Shown in pieces: positions 25,562 through 34,499 of a stretch of 64,000 bases of DNA. A program made the position numbers and the translations under genes. How positions within the stretch are numbered: the stretch's first letter is position 1; the number at the start of each line of letters is the position of its first letter. A model generated the notes under the pieces. The model did not search any database. It had not been told where the DNA came from and saw only the letters and a program-made list of their open reading frames with translations. This DNA comes from Bacillota bacterium (GTDB lineage: Bacteria; Bacillota; Sulfobacillia; Fermentithermobacillales; Fermentithermobacillaceae). The stretch is taken from NCBI GenBank assembly GCA_012841065.1, contig DUVI01000029.1:1-64000 (forward strand). Reading direction: 5' to 3'.

Positions 25562-26617
25562 GTGAAAAGAGCAAGGGTTTCGGTTTTGGCCTTGGCCGGT
25601 ACCTATATAGGCACTGTGGTAGGGGCAGGTTTTGCATCAGGCCAGGAAGTGCTCCAGTTTTTCGGTATGTTCGGCCCTCTGGGGATTCCAGGGGTAATCG
25701 TAGCGGTAGCAGGTTTCTTCCTGTTCGGGTTTGCATGCATAGAAATCGGAAGGGAAACCGGGGCTTCCTCCCACAAACCCGTGTTCATAGAAGCTACCGG
25801 CAAGGCTCTTTATCCCTTACTTGACTTGGTGACCGCCTTCTTTCTGTTCGGCGCCCTGTCTGCCATGATTTCAGGCACAGGCTCAATACTCAACCAAGAA
25901 TTCGGCCTACCGTGGATAGTCGGAGCTTCTGCGATGGCGATCGCCACTTTCATAACCGTGCTCACAGGGCTCAGAGGGATCACCTACGCCATCGGCTCTG
26001 TGGTGCCCTTCTTGCTGGCAGGTGTGTTCCTCATCTCAGCGAAGGTAATTCTTACAAACGGCTTGCACATGGGACTGCCCCCTCCTGACTACAAACCTCC
26101 TGTAGGGCATTGGGCAGTGTCAGCATTCAATTACGTGTCCTACAATATCCTTATGGCCGCCCCTGTTCTGTCCGCCATAGGAGGTATACTGGATACCAAG
26201 AAGCAGGCGTTTACCATAGCTGCCTTGGGAGCTCTGGGCCTAGGGGCCGGGCTTTTGCTTGTGTACTTGACAATAGTGTCTTCCCTGCCCGGTATCGCAG
26301 GGTTTGAGATCCCCCTGGCCAGGTTGGCGTCACAAGTATGGAAGTTTGGGCAACCGCTGTACGTCACGATTTTCGCAGCTGAAGTGTATACCACCGCTGT
26401 GGCCAACCTTTACGGTATCTCAGCCAGGCTGATACCTCCGGGAAACAGAGGATTCATGCTTGTTGCGTTTGTCACGACAGGAGTTGCGCTCTTGGCCGCT
26501 TCAGCCGGCTTCTCTAACCTGGTGCGAGTGGTATACCCCCTGAGCGGCTGGGCCGGTACAGTTTTCATTGGAGGCCTGGCGGTTTACCTTGTGAAGGCAT
26601 TCATACAGAAACACTAA
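25562..26617 (+). CDS. YkvI-like membrane transporter (LeuT-fold family)
   Basis: This protein of about 351 residues has roughly ten hydrophobic helices. It starts VSVLALAGTYIGTVVGAGFASGQEVLQFFGMFG, a broken first helix with Gly-rich unwinding as in LeuT-fold amino-acid/cation symporters of the YkvI family. The substrate is unknown. GTG at 25562 after TTAGGAG is chosen over an upstream frame start at 25529. A strong hairpin lies 7 bases after the stop. Confidence 0.8.
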   Translation: MKRARVSVLALAGTYIGTVVGAGFASGQEVLQFFGMFGPLGIPGVIVAVAGFFLFGFACIEIGRETGASSHKPVFIEATGKALYPLLDLVTAFFLFGALSAMISGTGSILNQEFGLPWIVGASAMAIATFITVLTGLRGITYAIGSVVPFLLAGVFLISAKVILTNGLHMGLPPPDYKPPVGHWAVSAFNYVSYNILMAAPVLSAIGGILDTKKQAFTIAALGALGLGAGLLLVYLTIVSSLPGIAGFEIPLARLASQVWKFGQPLYVTIFAAEVYTTAVANLYGISARLIPPGNRGFMLVAFVTTGVALLAASAGFSNLVRVVYPLSGWAGTVFIGGLAVYLVKAFIQKH

Positions 26618-26624
26618 CACATTA

Positions 26625-26650
26625 CAGGGAGTGGTGCATGCCACTCCCTG
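26625..26650. terminator. Bidirectional hairpin between the transporter and fchA
   Basis: A perfect 10-bp stem (CAGGGAGTGG / CCACTCCCTG) with a 6-base loop sits between convergent genes. No T-run follows on either strand, so termination may be weak or factor-assisted. Confidence 0.55.
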
Positions 26651-26700
26651 AGACAAATGCCTGAATATCATGCGTGGAATCCATAACTCCGGTAGCTCAA

Positions 26701-27327
26701 TCACCCTGGTGGCTCAAGTCCAGCCTGTTCCAAAGCCGCACCAAGCTGAGACCTGTACGATGCCGCCTTTTCCCTGGCCCTCTTGAGGGAATCGACACTT
26801 GCCTGCTTGAACTCCTCATCCTTGATGGAAGCAAGGTTGATTTCAGCGTTCATGGCCGCTCCGTGCATGGCAGCCTCAAGTAGCAGGAAACCAACGGCAA
26901 CATCGGTTATGGCGTTTGGGTTTCCGTATTCGAGCAGCCCAGGCACGAGCTCCATCGCCTCAATGCATACTTCTGCGGTCTTGAGCGGTGATGTGGTCGC
27001 TCCAACAAACGCCTCTTGTATCGCCTTCCTCCGCCGTGCCTTTTCCTCAGGAGTAGCTTTTGGCAGTTTGAAAGCACTTTCTACGCTCTTATATGCTTTA
27101 GCGTCCTCATCAGCCAAGGCCAGAAGCTTCCCGTACAATCTTTCAGAGGCCAACCTGATTTCTTCCAGCTTGTCCCGGCCTTCAGTAAACCTGGGCAGCA
27201 TCAATGTAATCCCTGCAACCATCTGGAACAACCCACAACCCATGGCGCCTGTAACCGCAGCAGCGGCACCTCCCCCAGGTGCACTGGTAGCGGCTCTTAA
27301 GTCATCCAGAAAACTTGACAGATCCAA
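26701..27327 (-). CDS. fchA: Formiminotetrahydrofolate cyclodeaminase (FchA-like), copy 1
   Basis: This 208-residue all-helical protein of the cyclodeaminase family contains SAPGGGAAAAVTGAMGCGL, the family's glycine-rich N-terminal signature, and a conserved GNPNAITDVAVG segment. It should release ammonia from 5-formimino-THF to give methenyl-THF. It is the last gene of the hut cluster, 67 bases after ftcD. The start is TTG. A related copy lies at 48681-49313 next to folD. Confidence 0.88.
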   Translation of the reverse strand: MDLSSFLDDLRAATSAPGGGAAAAVTGAMGCGLFQMVAGITLMLPRFTEGRDKLEEIRLASERLYGKLLALADEDAKAYKSVESAFKLPKATPEEKARRRKAIQEAFVGATTSPLKTAEVCIEAMELVPGLLEYGNPNAITDVAVGFLLLEAAMHGAAMNAEINLASIKDEEFKQASVDSLKRAREKAASYRSQLGAALEQAGLEPPG

Positions 27328-27394
27328 GTGTGTCGCCCCCCAACTTGTGACAAGTCAAACACCATGCGAAGCGCTCTTAAAGTCAATTATACCC

Positions 27395-28285
27395 TTACAC
27401 CATGAGATCAAGAATCCTTTGCTTAGAAAACCCTTCCAGCTTGAGGCGGGCAGAAGCTACATCCAAGAGTGCGTCTAAGGGAACCAGCCCGATTAGTTCC
27501 GAGTCTAGGATTGCCACCCCTCTGCTTGCTGCTTCCTCCTCAATTTTGCTGAATACAAGTTCCATCGAAGTAGACCGGTAGTCCAAAAGGTTCATGGTAA
27601 CCTGGGCAAGCCCTGTCTCGTCTATTGTTATCCCCATAGCTTGAACGTGTGGAAGGCCGCCTGACGACTCCCTTATGCGCCTGGCAATGGCACGTGCAAT
27701 TTTCACGTCACTTGTATTGAGGTTGACGTTGAATGCGATAAGAGGAGGTCTTGCGCCAACGGCAGTAGCTCCTGCCCTTGGATGGAGCTCACCCGGTCCG
27801 AAATCGGGTTTCCTGTCAGGGTCTGTCTTGATAGCTTGTTTGAGCCCTTCATATTCGCCTCTTCTCACATCAGGCAGTCGCACCCGATCCGGCCTTGTAG
27901 CAGCTTTTGCGTAAAGATACACAGGTATGCCCAGTTCCTCACCTATCCGCTTTCCCACACCTTTGGCCATCGCCACACAGTCTTCCATGGTGACTCCCTG
28001 GATGGGAACAAAGGGTATCACATCGGTGGCACCTATCCTGGGATGTTCACCGTGGTGTTTTTCCATGTCTATAAGTTCACTTGCCCTCTTTGCGGCACAA
28101 AATGCCGCCAGTTCAACATGTTCAGGCACCCCGATAAAGGTGACGACCGAACGGTTGTGGCTGGGATCCATGGATGCATCCAGTACGTTACACCCTGAGG
28201 CTTTGATTACCGTGACTATCTCATCTAAGAAAGATTGATCTCTACCTTCGCTGAAGTTGGGTATGCATTCGACTATCTGTTTCAT
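27395..28285 (-). CDS. ftcD: Glutamate formimidoyltransferase
   Basis: This 296-residue protein is the transferase half only, without a fused cyclodeaminase. It starts IVECIPNFSEGRD and contains MDPSHNRSVVTFIG, HHGEHPRIGATDVIPFVPI and the catalytic-region His residues. It transfers the formimino group from N-formimino-glutamate to THF, releasing glutamate. An AGGAGGG site precedes the ATG. It lies 128 bases after hutH. Confidence 0.93.
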   Translation of the reverse strand: MKQIVECIPNFSEGRDQSFLDEIVTVIKASGCNVLDASMDPSHNRSVVTFIGVPEHVELAAFCAAKRASELIDMEKHHGEHPRIGATDVIPFVPIQGVTMEDCVAMAKGVGKRIGEELGIPVYLYAKAATRPDRVRLPDVRRGEYEGLKQAIKTDPDRKPDFGPGELHPRAGATAVGARPPLIAFNVNLNTSDVKIARAIARRIRESSGGLPHVQAMGITIDETGLAQVTMNLLDYRSTSMELVFSKIEEEAASRGVAILDSELIGLVPLDALLDVASARLKLEGFSKQRILDLMV

Positions 28286-28413
28286 ACCTCCACCCTCCTC
28301 ATGGACGATTGTTTAAAGAGCGTCCCAACCGGCCTACGTTGGCTGACAATAACCAACCGGGTTCTTGATCAATCACCAAGTAGTTCCACAAACATCCCGT
28401 GCATCCCATAAAG

Positions 28414-29934
28414 CTACTTAAGGGACCCAATCGCCTGTGCCACCGCCTTCTCCAAGGCACCGGTGACAATCAGGTTTCTCGCCTGTGCTATATCACGGTG
28501 CATCTCCCTGTCCTCATTAAGCGCGGGCACCTGGCTACGCAAGAGATCATAAGCAGCCCTGCCCGCCTTGGACAGGAGTCCCGGCCCTCTGAACCCAAGC
28601 GCCTGGCAGGCTGCAAGATACTCAATTGCCAGGATATGCGATACGTTGTCGCAGATCTCCTTAGCTTTTCTGGCAGCAGTTGCAGACATGCTCACATGGT
28701 CCTCCTGGTCAGCTGAGGTTGGAATAGTATCAACGCTGGCAGGATGGGCCAGTGACTTGCACTCAGACGCCAGGGAAGCCGCGGTGTACTGCATGATCAT
28801 AAAGCCCGAGTTGAGTCCCCCATGTTCTGTGAGGAAAGATGGCAGTCCCGTCTTGTTGCCATCCATCATCCTGGCGGTTCGCCTCTCAGACATGTTGCCG
28901 AAGGAACACAGGGCTAAGCCCAGGTAATCACCGGCAACTGCCAGGGGCTGGCCGTGGAAGTTGCCTCCTGACACCACCCTGCCATCAGGCAAGACCAGCG
29001 GGTTGTCTGTGGCAGAACCCGACTCGATTTCAACCACTGAAGCAACGTGATCCAGGGCTTGCCGCACAGCGCCGTGGACCTGGGGAATGCAACGCAACAC
29101 GTAAGGATCCTGAACTCTTATCTCCCCGGAAGCCGTTGCCAATTGCGAGCCCTCAAGCAGTGCCCTGAGGTTTTCCGCCACTGCCTGTGCTCCTGCGTGG
29201 GGACGCAATGTTGTAATCCATGGGTCAAAGGCGTCTCTTACCACTCTCAAAGCTTGCCCGGTCAGGCTTGCAATTATGTCAGCTGCCTTGGCTAAGGTAT
29301 ATCCCTGATGTACCGCCAGGCCAAGTACCGCGGCGGTTATCTGGACGCCGTTTGTCAGAGCCAGGCCTTCCTTGGCCTCAAGCTGAACCGGGGCAATCCC
29401 GGCACGGTCAAGCGCATCCTGCCCTGAAAGCAATTCACCTTCATAGAACGCATAGCCCTTCCCCAGCAACACTAATGAGATATGTGAAAGGGGAGCCAGG
29501 TCACCGCTGGCTCCTACTGAACCTTTCTGGGGCACAAACGGCACAACGTTTTTGTTCAAGAGACTACAAAGGGTTTGAACCACCTCGGGCCGGATACCTG
29601 ACATCCCCTTGGCAAGGGCATTCGCCCGGAGGAACATTGCTGCCCGCACTTCGGGTTCCGAAAACTCCTCACCCACACTTACTGCATGGCTCAATACCAG
29701 GTTAGCTTGGAGTCTACTTATGTTTTCGATTGATATGGCGACGTCAGCAAACTTCCCAAATCCTGTGTTTATTCCATACACCCCGTTGTTTTCGGATATG
29801 ATGTGTTCGATGATTTGCCGCGAAGCTTGCATTTTATCCCATGTATCCTGAGGAATCTCAACCTGTTCTCTGTCAAACGCTACCCTGGCTATTTCCTGGA
29901 TTGCCTTGGGATTTCCGTCTACCGCAATCGTCAT
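28414..29934 (-). CDS. hutH: Histidine ammonia-lyase
   Basis: This is a protein of about 506 residues with the MIO-forming Ala-Ser-Gly in KGSVGASGDLAPLSH and the INTGFG and NFHGQPLAVAGDYL motifs. It turns L-histidine into urocanate and ammonia in the cytosol. It follows hutU by 35 bases. The ATG at 29934 is spaced better from AAAGGAGC than the ATG at 29943. Confidence 0.97.
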   Translation of the reverse strand: MTIAVDGNPKAIQEIARVAFDREQVEIPQDTWDKMQASRQIIEHIISENNGVYGINTGFGKFADVAISIENISRLQANLVLSHAVSVGEEFSEPEVRAAMFLRANALAKGMSGIRPEVVQTLCSLLNKNVVPFVPQKGSVGASGDLAPLSHISLVLLGKGYAFYEGELLSGQDALDRAGIAPVQLEAKEGLALTNGVQITAAVLGLAVHQGYTLAKAADIIASLTGQALRVVRDAFDPWITTLRPHAGAQAVAENLRALLEGSQLATASGEIRVQDPYVLRCIPQVHGAVRQALDHVASVVEIESGSATDNPLVLPDGRVVSGGNFHGQPLAVAGDYLGLALCSFGNMSERRTARMMDGNKTGLPSFLTEHGGLNSGFMIMQYTAASLASECKSLAHPASVDTIPTSADQEDHVSMSATAARKAKEICDNVSHILAIEYLAACQALGFRGPGLLSKAGRAAYDLLRSQVPALNEDREMHRDIAQARNLIVTGALEKAVAQAIGSLK

Positions 29935-29969
29935 GAATACCATGCTCCTTTGGCCGCCGATTTCAGCAT

Positions 29970-31622
29970 TTACTCTAGCATCGGGATCTTTATACCCTTT
30001 TCCTTTGCAGTCTGTATAGCTTTTTCGTAGCCTGCATCAGCGTGGCGCATTACACCTGTCCCAGGATCAGTAGTCAGAACCCTTTGCAGTTTGGCTGCAG
30101 CCCGCTCAGTACCGTCCGCCACTACTACCATGCCGGCATGGATCGAGTAGCCGATACCGACACCTCCACCATGATGCACCGAGACCCAGCTGGCACCTGC
30201 CGCAGTATTGAGCAGCGCATTGAGGATGGGCCAGTCAGCAATGGCGTCTGAGCCGTCTTTCATCGATTCAGTTTCACGGTTGGGAGAAGCTACGCTTCCG
30301 CTGTCCAGGTGATCCCTGCCAATGACTATAGGCGCCTTGACCTCGCCTTTTCTTACCAATTCATTGAAGAGCAGCCCCGCTTTGGCCCGCTGGCCGTAAC
30401 TCAGCCAACATATCCTTGAAGGAAGCCCCTGGAACTGTACCTTCTCCTGGGCCATCTTGAGCCACCTGATCATGCTCTCGTTCTCAGGAAACGCCTCGAT
30501 GAGGGCTTCGTCTGTGCGGTAAATGTCGGTAGGATCTCCGGACAACGCCACCCATCTAAAGGGACCACTGCCTTCGCAGAACATCGGACGGATAAAAGCC
30601 GGTACAAATCCAGGAAAGTCAAACGCATTTTTCAATCCTGCTGAAAACGCCTGCTGCCTTATGTTGTTGCCGTAGTCAAACACGATTGCGCCCTTCCGCT
30701 GCCAGTCGAGCATGGCCTGAACGTGAACCACCACGCTTTCGGTAGCCCTACGTATATACTCATCAGGATCGCTCCCGCGTAAAGCATACGCTGCTTCCAG
30801 AGTCATGCCTGCCGGAACGTACCCGCCAAGCAAGTCGTGGGCTGACGTCTGGTCGGTCATCAAATCAGGTACCACGCCACGTTGCACAAGTTCAGGATGG
30901 ACTTCTGCCGCGTTTCCCAGCACCGCCACTGACTTGGGCTCACCTTTAGCCAAAGCATCTTCAACGACCTCAAGGGCATGATCCAAATCCCTTGCAAGCA
31001 TATCGCAGTATCCGGTATCCAGCCGGCGCTGGATCCGCCAGGGATCAACCTCTACAACCAGCGCTACGCCTCCGTTCATGGTGATAGCAAGGGGTTGAGC
31101 GCCACCCATGCCTCCCAATCCTGCGGTGACCACCAGCTTGCCTTTAAGGCTACCGCCAAAGTGCTGCCTTGCTGCTTCGGCAAATGTCTCGTAGGTGCCC
31201 TGTAGGATTCCCTGAGCACCTATGTAAATCCAGCTCCCTGCAGTCATCTGCCCGTACATGGTGAGCCCCTGCCGCTCAAACTCACGGAACTGTTCCCATG
31301 TTGCCCATGCTGGAACCAGCAACGCATTAGCTATGAGCACCCGTGGCGCGATTTCATGTGTCTTGAAAATCCCCACAGGCTTACCTGACTGCACAAGAAG
31401 GGTCTCATCACTCTCAAGTTGCTTAAGGCTCCTGACAATAGCGTCAAACGCTTCCCAGTTGCGTGCTGCTTTGCCTGTGCCACCGTATACTATCAGTTCG
31501 TCAGGTTTCTCTGCCACGTCAGGATCAAGGTTGTTCATGAGCATCCTCATCGCCGCTTCCTGTTCCCAACCTTTACATGACAAAGCCGGCCCTCTCGGTG
31601 CCCTCACCGTACGCTTTGCCAT
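29970..31622 (-). CDS. hutU: Urocanate hydratase
   Basis: This protein of about 550 residues has the usual length and motifs. They include [44 protein letters not shown] (NAD+ site) and the [10 protein letters not shown] region. It adds water to urocanate to give imidazolonepropionate, using tightly bound NAD+. It is the first gene of the hut cluster. GGAGG lies 9 bases before the ATG. The next pathway enzyme, imidazolonepropionase (hutI), is not in this cluster. Confidence 0.97.
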   Translation of the reverse strand: MAKRTVRAPRGPALSCKGWEQEAAMRMLMNNLDPDVAEKPDELIVYGGTGKAARNWEAFDAIVRSLKQLESDETLLVQSGKPVGIFKTHEIAPRVLIANALLVPAWATWEQFREFERQGLTMYGQMTAGSWIYIGAQGILQGTYETFAEAARQHFGGSLKGKLVVTAGLGGMGGAQPLAITMNGGVALVVEVDPWRIQRRLDTGYCDMLARDLDHALEVVEDALAKGEPKSVAVLGNAAEVHPELVQRGVVPDLMTDQTSAHDLLGGYVPAGMTLEAAYALRGSDPDEYIRRATESVVVHVQAMLDWQRKGAIVFDYGNNIRQQAFSAGLKNAFDFPGFVPAFIRPMFCEGSGPFRWVALSGDPTDIYRTDEALIEAFPENESMIRWLKMAQEKVQFQGLPSRICWLSYGQRAKAGLLFNELVRKGEVKAPIVIGRDHLDSGSVASPNRETESMKDGSDAIADWPILNALLNTAAGASWVSVHHGGGVGIGYSIHAGMVVVADGTERAAAKLQRVLTTDPGTGVMRHADAGYEKAIQTAKEKGIKIPMLE

Positions 31623-31957
31623 TTTCAAGTACCTCCTTCCTGATGGTTCGCAGTATTAAGCACCCGATTCATACCTTGCCAGAATTGTCAGTACTGTATT
31701 ACATCTAATTCATCGGATTGATACCTCTATCCTTCGTCTAAAAGCTGATTATGGGAAATCATGGGGCGCCTCATCCTACTCGAACGCGGACAAACATACC
31801 CTTACGCTGCAACTTGGCATCTGGAATCCCCGAAGTCCGGTTGAACAGCTTATGAGGCTTGGTAGTTGGAGGATGGCGGACGATAACGACCAGGACGCAA
31901 TCAAATTGGCCAGGGCACCTCACAGGAAATGCCCTGGCCCAAAGACGATACTACACC
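31623..31957. other. Intergenic region between hutU and the lipoprotein gene
   Basis: This 335-base stretch holds no convincing coding frame. It must contain the hutU promoter and leader; I see no clear -10/-35 pair or riboswitch. A stem of ten pairs near its left end (31908-31939) serves the neighbouring lipoprotein gene. Confidence 0.6.
31908..31939 (-). terminator. Terminator-like hairpin after the PrcB_C lipoprotein gene
   Basis: GGCCAGGGCA and TGCCCTGGCC form a perfect 10-bp stem with a 12-base loop. On the minus strand it is followed by a weak AATTTGATT run. It lies 18 bases past the stop. Confidence 0.55.
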
Positions 31958-32995
31958 CTATTTCCCGCCAAATCCGACGGGAACCATAAGTTCTTCTACC
32001 CTGGAGCCATCTTTGGCGGAGTATGTCACAAAGATTATGGTTCCGTAAGGGCTCGTGGCAGGCTCGAGATCGATCCAGAAATCAAACCGTCCCCATCCGG
32101 GGGCTCCCTCAGAAGCCGTAACCTGCTTGATACCCAGCACGTTGTGCCCATCTTCAACTTCTACTATGAAGTTTGCTTCAAAAATGCTTGCAAATCCTGT
32201 CATCCTGACCCTTTCGGTGAGAATGGAACCGCGCTCAGGCCACAACAATACGATGTTCTGGTCCTCTTCCACCACTGATACAGGCGCGGGAATTAAGTCA
32301 TCTCCACTGGTTCCTGGTTCAATGAGCCTTACGTTTACATCTGCGAATTTGGATAAGGTAAAGGTCGCCACAGGGTAACTGACGACCTCCGCACCGGCTT
32401 CAGGTGGAACCAGCCTTATATCAACAGTAAGTTCACCGGCAGAACAGGATACATTTTCCAGGTTCATCTTGTACCCTTCTCTGGGCCTTTGGCCGGCCAT
32501 TACCGCAAGGATAGCCTGATCCCCCCGTTTGAACAACAGGGCCACAGGCCGGTCAACCTGGGACATGGTTTCAAGCCACTCTGAAATCTCGTCATCCTGA
32601 AATCCGGCGGTAACGACCGGCGGCAGGCCGCTTACCTGCGCCAATAGGGCATCAATATCTGCCGAGTATACGTTCTTATTGCCTTTATCGATGAATATCA
32701 GGTATTTGCCCTGAGCGTCGTAATATACCTTGCTTTCGCCTGAGTAAAACACGTACTCAGCCTCAACTTCACTCCTTGCATCCTTGGGATCCTTCACGAG
32801 CTTCGCCGACTTGAACGCTGCAAGAAACTCCTGGGAATTGTCGACTTTGACCCTGTTTCCGTACCTGTCGCCTACATACAGATCAGCCTTGTCCAGGCCG
32901 GCCAGGGAAACCAGATCTTTTGCACCGCACCCTGTTGCGAATATGCTTAGCACCAGCAAAGCTATGAGTAAAAGAGGCCATTTGTTTCCTCTCAT
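31958..32995 (-). CDS. Lipoprotein with PrcB_C and Gmad2-type domains
   Basis: This is a protein of about 345 residues. The signal peptide ends in a lipobox (SIFATGC), so the mature N-terminus is a lipidated Cys on the outer face of the membrane. Residues from about 155-230 resemble the C-terminal domain of PrcB (AGQRPREGYKMNLENVS ...). The last 95 residues look like a Gmad2 immunoglobulin-like domain tied to spore germination proteins (ITERVRMTGFASIFEANFIVEVED). Its role in the envelope is unknown. The ATG at 32995 follows AAGGAGGGG. Confidence 0.75.
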   Translation of the reverse strand: MRGNKWPLLLIALLVLSIFATGCGAKDLVSLAGLDKADLYVGDRYGNRVKVDNSQEFLAAFKSAKLVKDPKDARSEVEAEYVFYSGESKVYYDAQGKYLIFIDKGNKNVYSADIDALLAQVSGLPPVVTAGFQDDEISEWLETMSQVDRPVALLFKRGDQAILAVMAGQRPREGYKMNLENVSCSAGELTVDIRLVPPEAGAEVVSYPVATFTLSKFADVNVRLIEPGTSGDDLIPAPVSVVEEDQNIVLLWPERGSILTERVRMTGFASIFEANFIVEVEDGHNVLGIKQVTASEGAPGWGRFDFWIDLEPATSPYGTIIFVTYSAKDGSRVEELMVPVGFGGK

Positions 32996-33268
32996 CTTGT
33001 CCCCTCCTTGTAATCGCAAATGATTCCGACTTCTTACACGACCGGCCCGTTACCGGTCTACCGATAGTGTTTCCCACTCAGTTCCTGATGTTCCTTCCGG
33101 CACTTCCACCCAAACACCATTGCTTAATGGGTCTTGTTTTACTGACGTACCTCATTACCCCTGAGTTCCTTAGTAACCGTGCTGCAAAACTCAAATATGT
33201 ATTGACCATATTCTTAAGACAGGATAGCCTAGTTAATGATGTAATTTGGAAGGCGAGTGGTATTCCTG

Positions 33269-34408
33269 ATGGCAAAGTCAAAGGCATCGGTTCTCATGCT
33301 CCCTATGAGTCTAGATATCGGCGGTGCCGAAACCCACGTGGTCAGCCTTTCAAAGGGTCTCAAGTCATTAGGCTGGGAAGTATATGTAGCTTCCCACGGA
33401 GGACAAAGGGTAAGAGACTTGGAAGCCGCAGGAATTCCACATTTTTACGCCCCACTCCACTCCCGGCGGCCGCTGAACATGGCAAGGGCATACAGAGTTA
33501 TCTCAAGACTTGTGGACACTTACGAAATCGACTTGATCCACGCCCACGCCAGAATCCCTATATGGATTGCTGAAAAGATTGCGGCCAAACGGAACATCCC
33601 CCTTGTGGCAACATATCACGGATGCTTCAAGGGAGGGTTTCCCTGGGTGTTTTTCAGCCGCCAGGGTGACAGGACCATAGCGATAAGCGAAGTAATCAGA
33701 CAGTACATAGTAAGAGAGTTCGGGTTTGATGCGGACAAGATCACCGTGATCCCAAACGGCATCGATGTGGGGGTTTTCAACCCTCATGCCCATCGGACCA
33801 GGGCAGAGACCAGGCAAGCTCTTGATATCGCTGAAAACGTAGACGCCGTGATTGCATACGTGTCCAGGATGGACGGAGACTTGGCACACGCCGCAGTAGT
33901 GGCTGCTGAGACGGTTTCTGAGCTTTCCCGGAAATATCCTGACATAATGCTGCTGGTGGCCGGCGACGGCAGCGATTTCGGCATAGTCAAGACAAAAGCT
34001 GATGAGATCAACAGCCGGCTTGACAGAGAGGTCATACGCTGCCTTGGTTTCGTCTTGGACATCCCGTCGCTGCTTGCAGCGACGGATATAGTGCTAGGGA
34101 TGTCCAGGGCAGCGTTGGAAGCCATGGCAATGGCAAAACCGGTAGTGATCTTCGGGCCGGAAGGCATTTTCGGGCCTGTCTCCCCTGACAACATTGACAT
34201 GCTTGAAAAAAGAAACTACGTCTCCCTGGATGCCCCCTACCCGCCCACATCTGAAGTGCTGTACAGATTTATCGATGAACTCATCCCGGATCCCGCCAAA
34301 TGCGCCATACTTGGCGATTTCGGACGCCAGATGGTAGTTGAACGCCATTCTGAAGAGAGCGTGGCCAAGGCTACAGAAAGGATCTACCGGGAAATCCTCA
34401 CTATGTAA
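33269..34408 (+). CDS. Family 4-type glycosyltransferase
   Basis: This is a GT-B protein of about 379 residues. It has an N-terminal Rossmann half (LPMSLDIGGAETHVVSLSKGL), DLIHAHARIP, then TVIPNGIDVGVFNP and a C-terminal half with a nucleotide-sugar EX7E-like region (SRAALEAMAMAKPVV). It transfers a sugar to an unknown acceptor, probably a cell-surface polymer. The start is ATG at 33269; GTG at 33257 is also possible. It is 91 bases before the phosphoesterase gene, so the two may form an operon. Confidence 0.85.
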   Translation: MAKSKASVLMLPMSLDIGGAETHVVSLSKGLKSLGWEVYVASHGGQRVRDLEAAGIPHFYAPLHSRRPLNMARAYRVISRLVDTYEIDLIHAHARIPIWIAEKIAAKRNIPLVATYHGCFKGGFPWVFFSRQGDRTIAISEVIRQYIVREFGFDADKITVIPNGIDVGVFNPHAHRTRAETRQALDIAENVDAVIAYVSRMDGDLAHAAVVAAETVSELSRKYPDIMLLVAGDGSDFGIVKTKADEINSRLDREVIRCLGFVLDIPSLLAATDIVLGMSRAALEAMAMAKPVVIFGPEGIFGPVSPDNIDMLEKRNYVSLDAPYPPTSEVLYRFIDELIPDPAKCAILGDFGRQMVVERHSEESVAKATERIYREILTM

Positions 34409-34499
34409 GCCATACAGTATATCCAGGAACCCAATCCGCTTTCCTGCGTCGGAAGCCATAGCGTACAGCCGAGAATATCTTTCGCTTAGGAGGCAGATA

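Noticed and set aside
26783..27478. 231-codon plus-strand frame opposite fchA
   Set aside because: It is a shadow of a conserved enzyme gene, of Ser/Ala-rich low complexity.
33203..33231. TTGACC/TAGCCT pair before the GT4 gene
   Set aside because: The -10 box is a poor match and could be chance.
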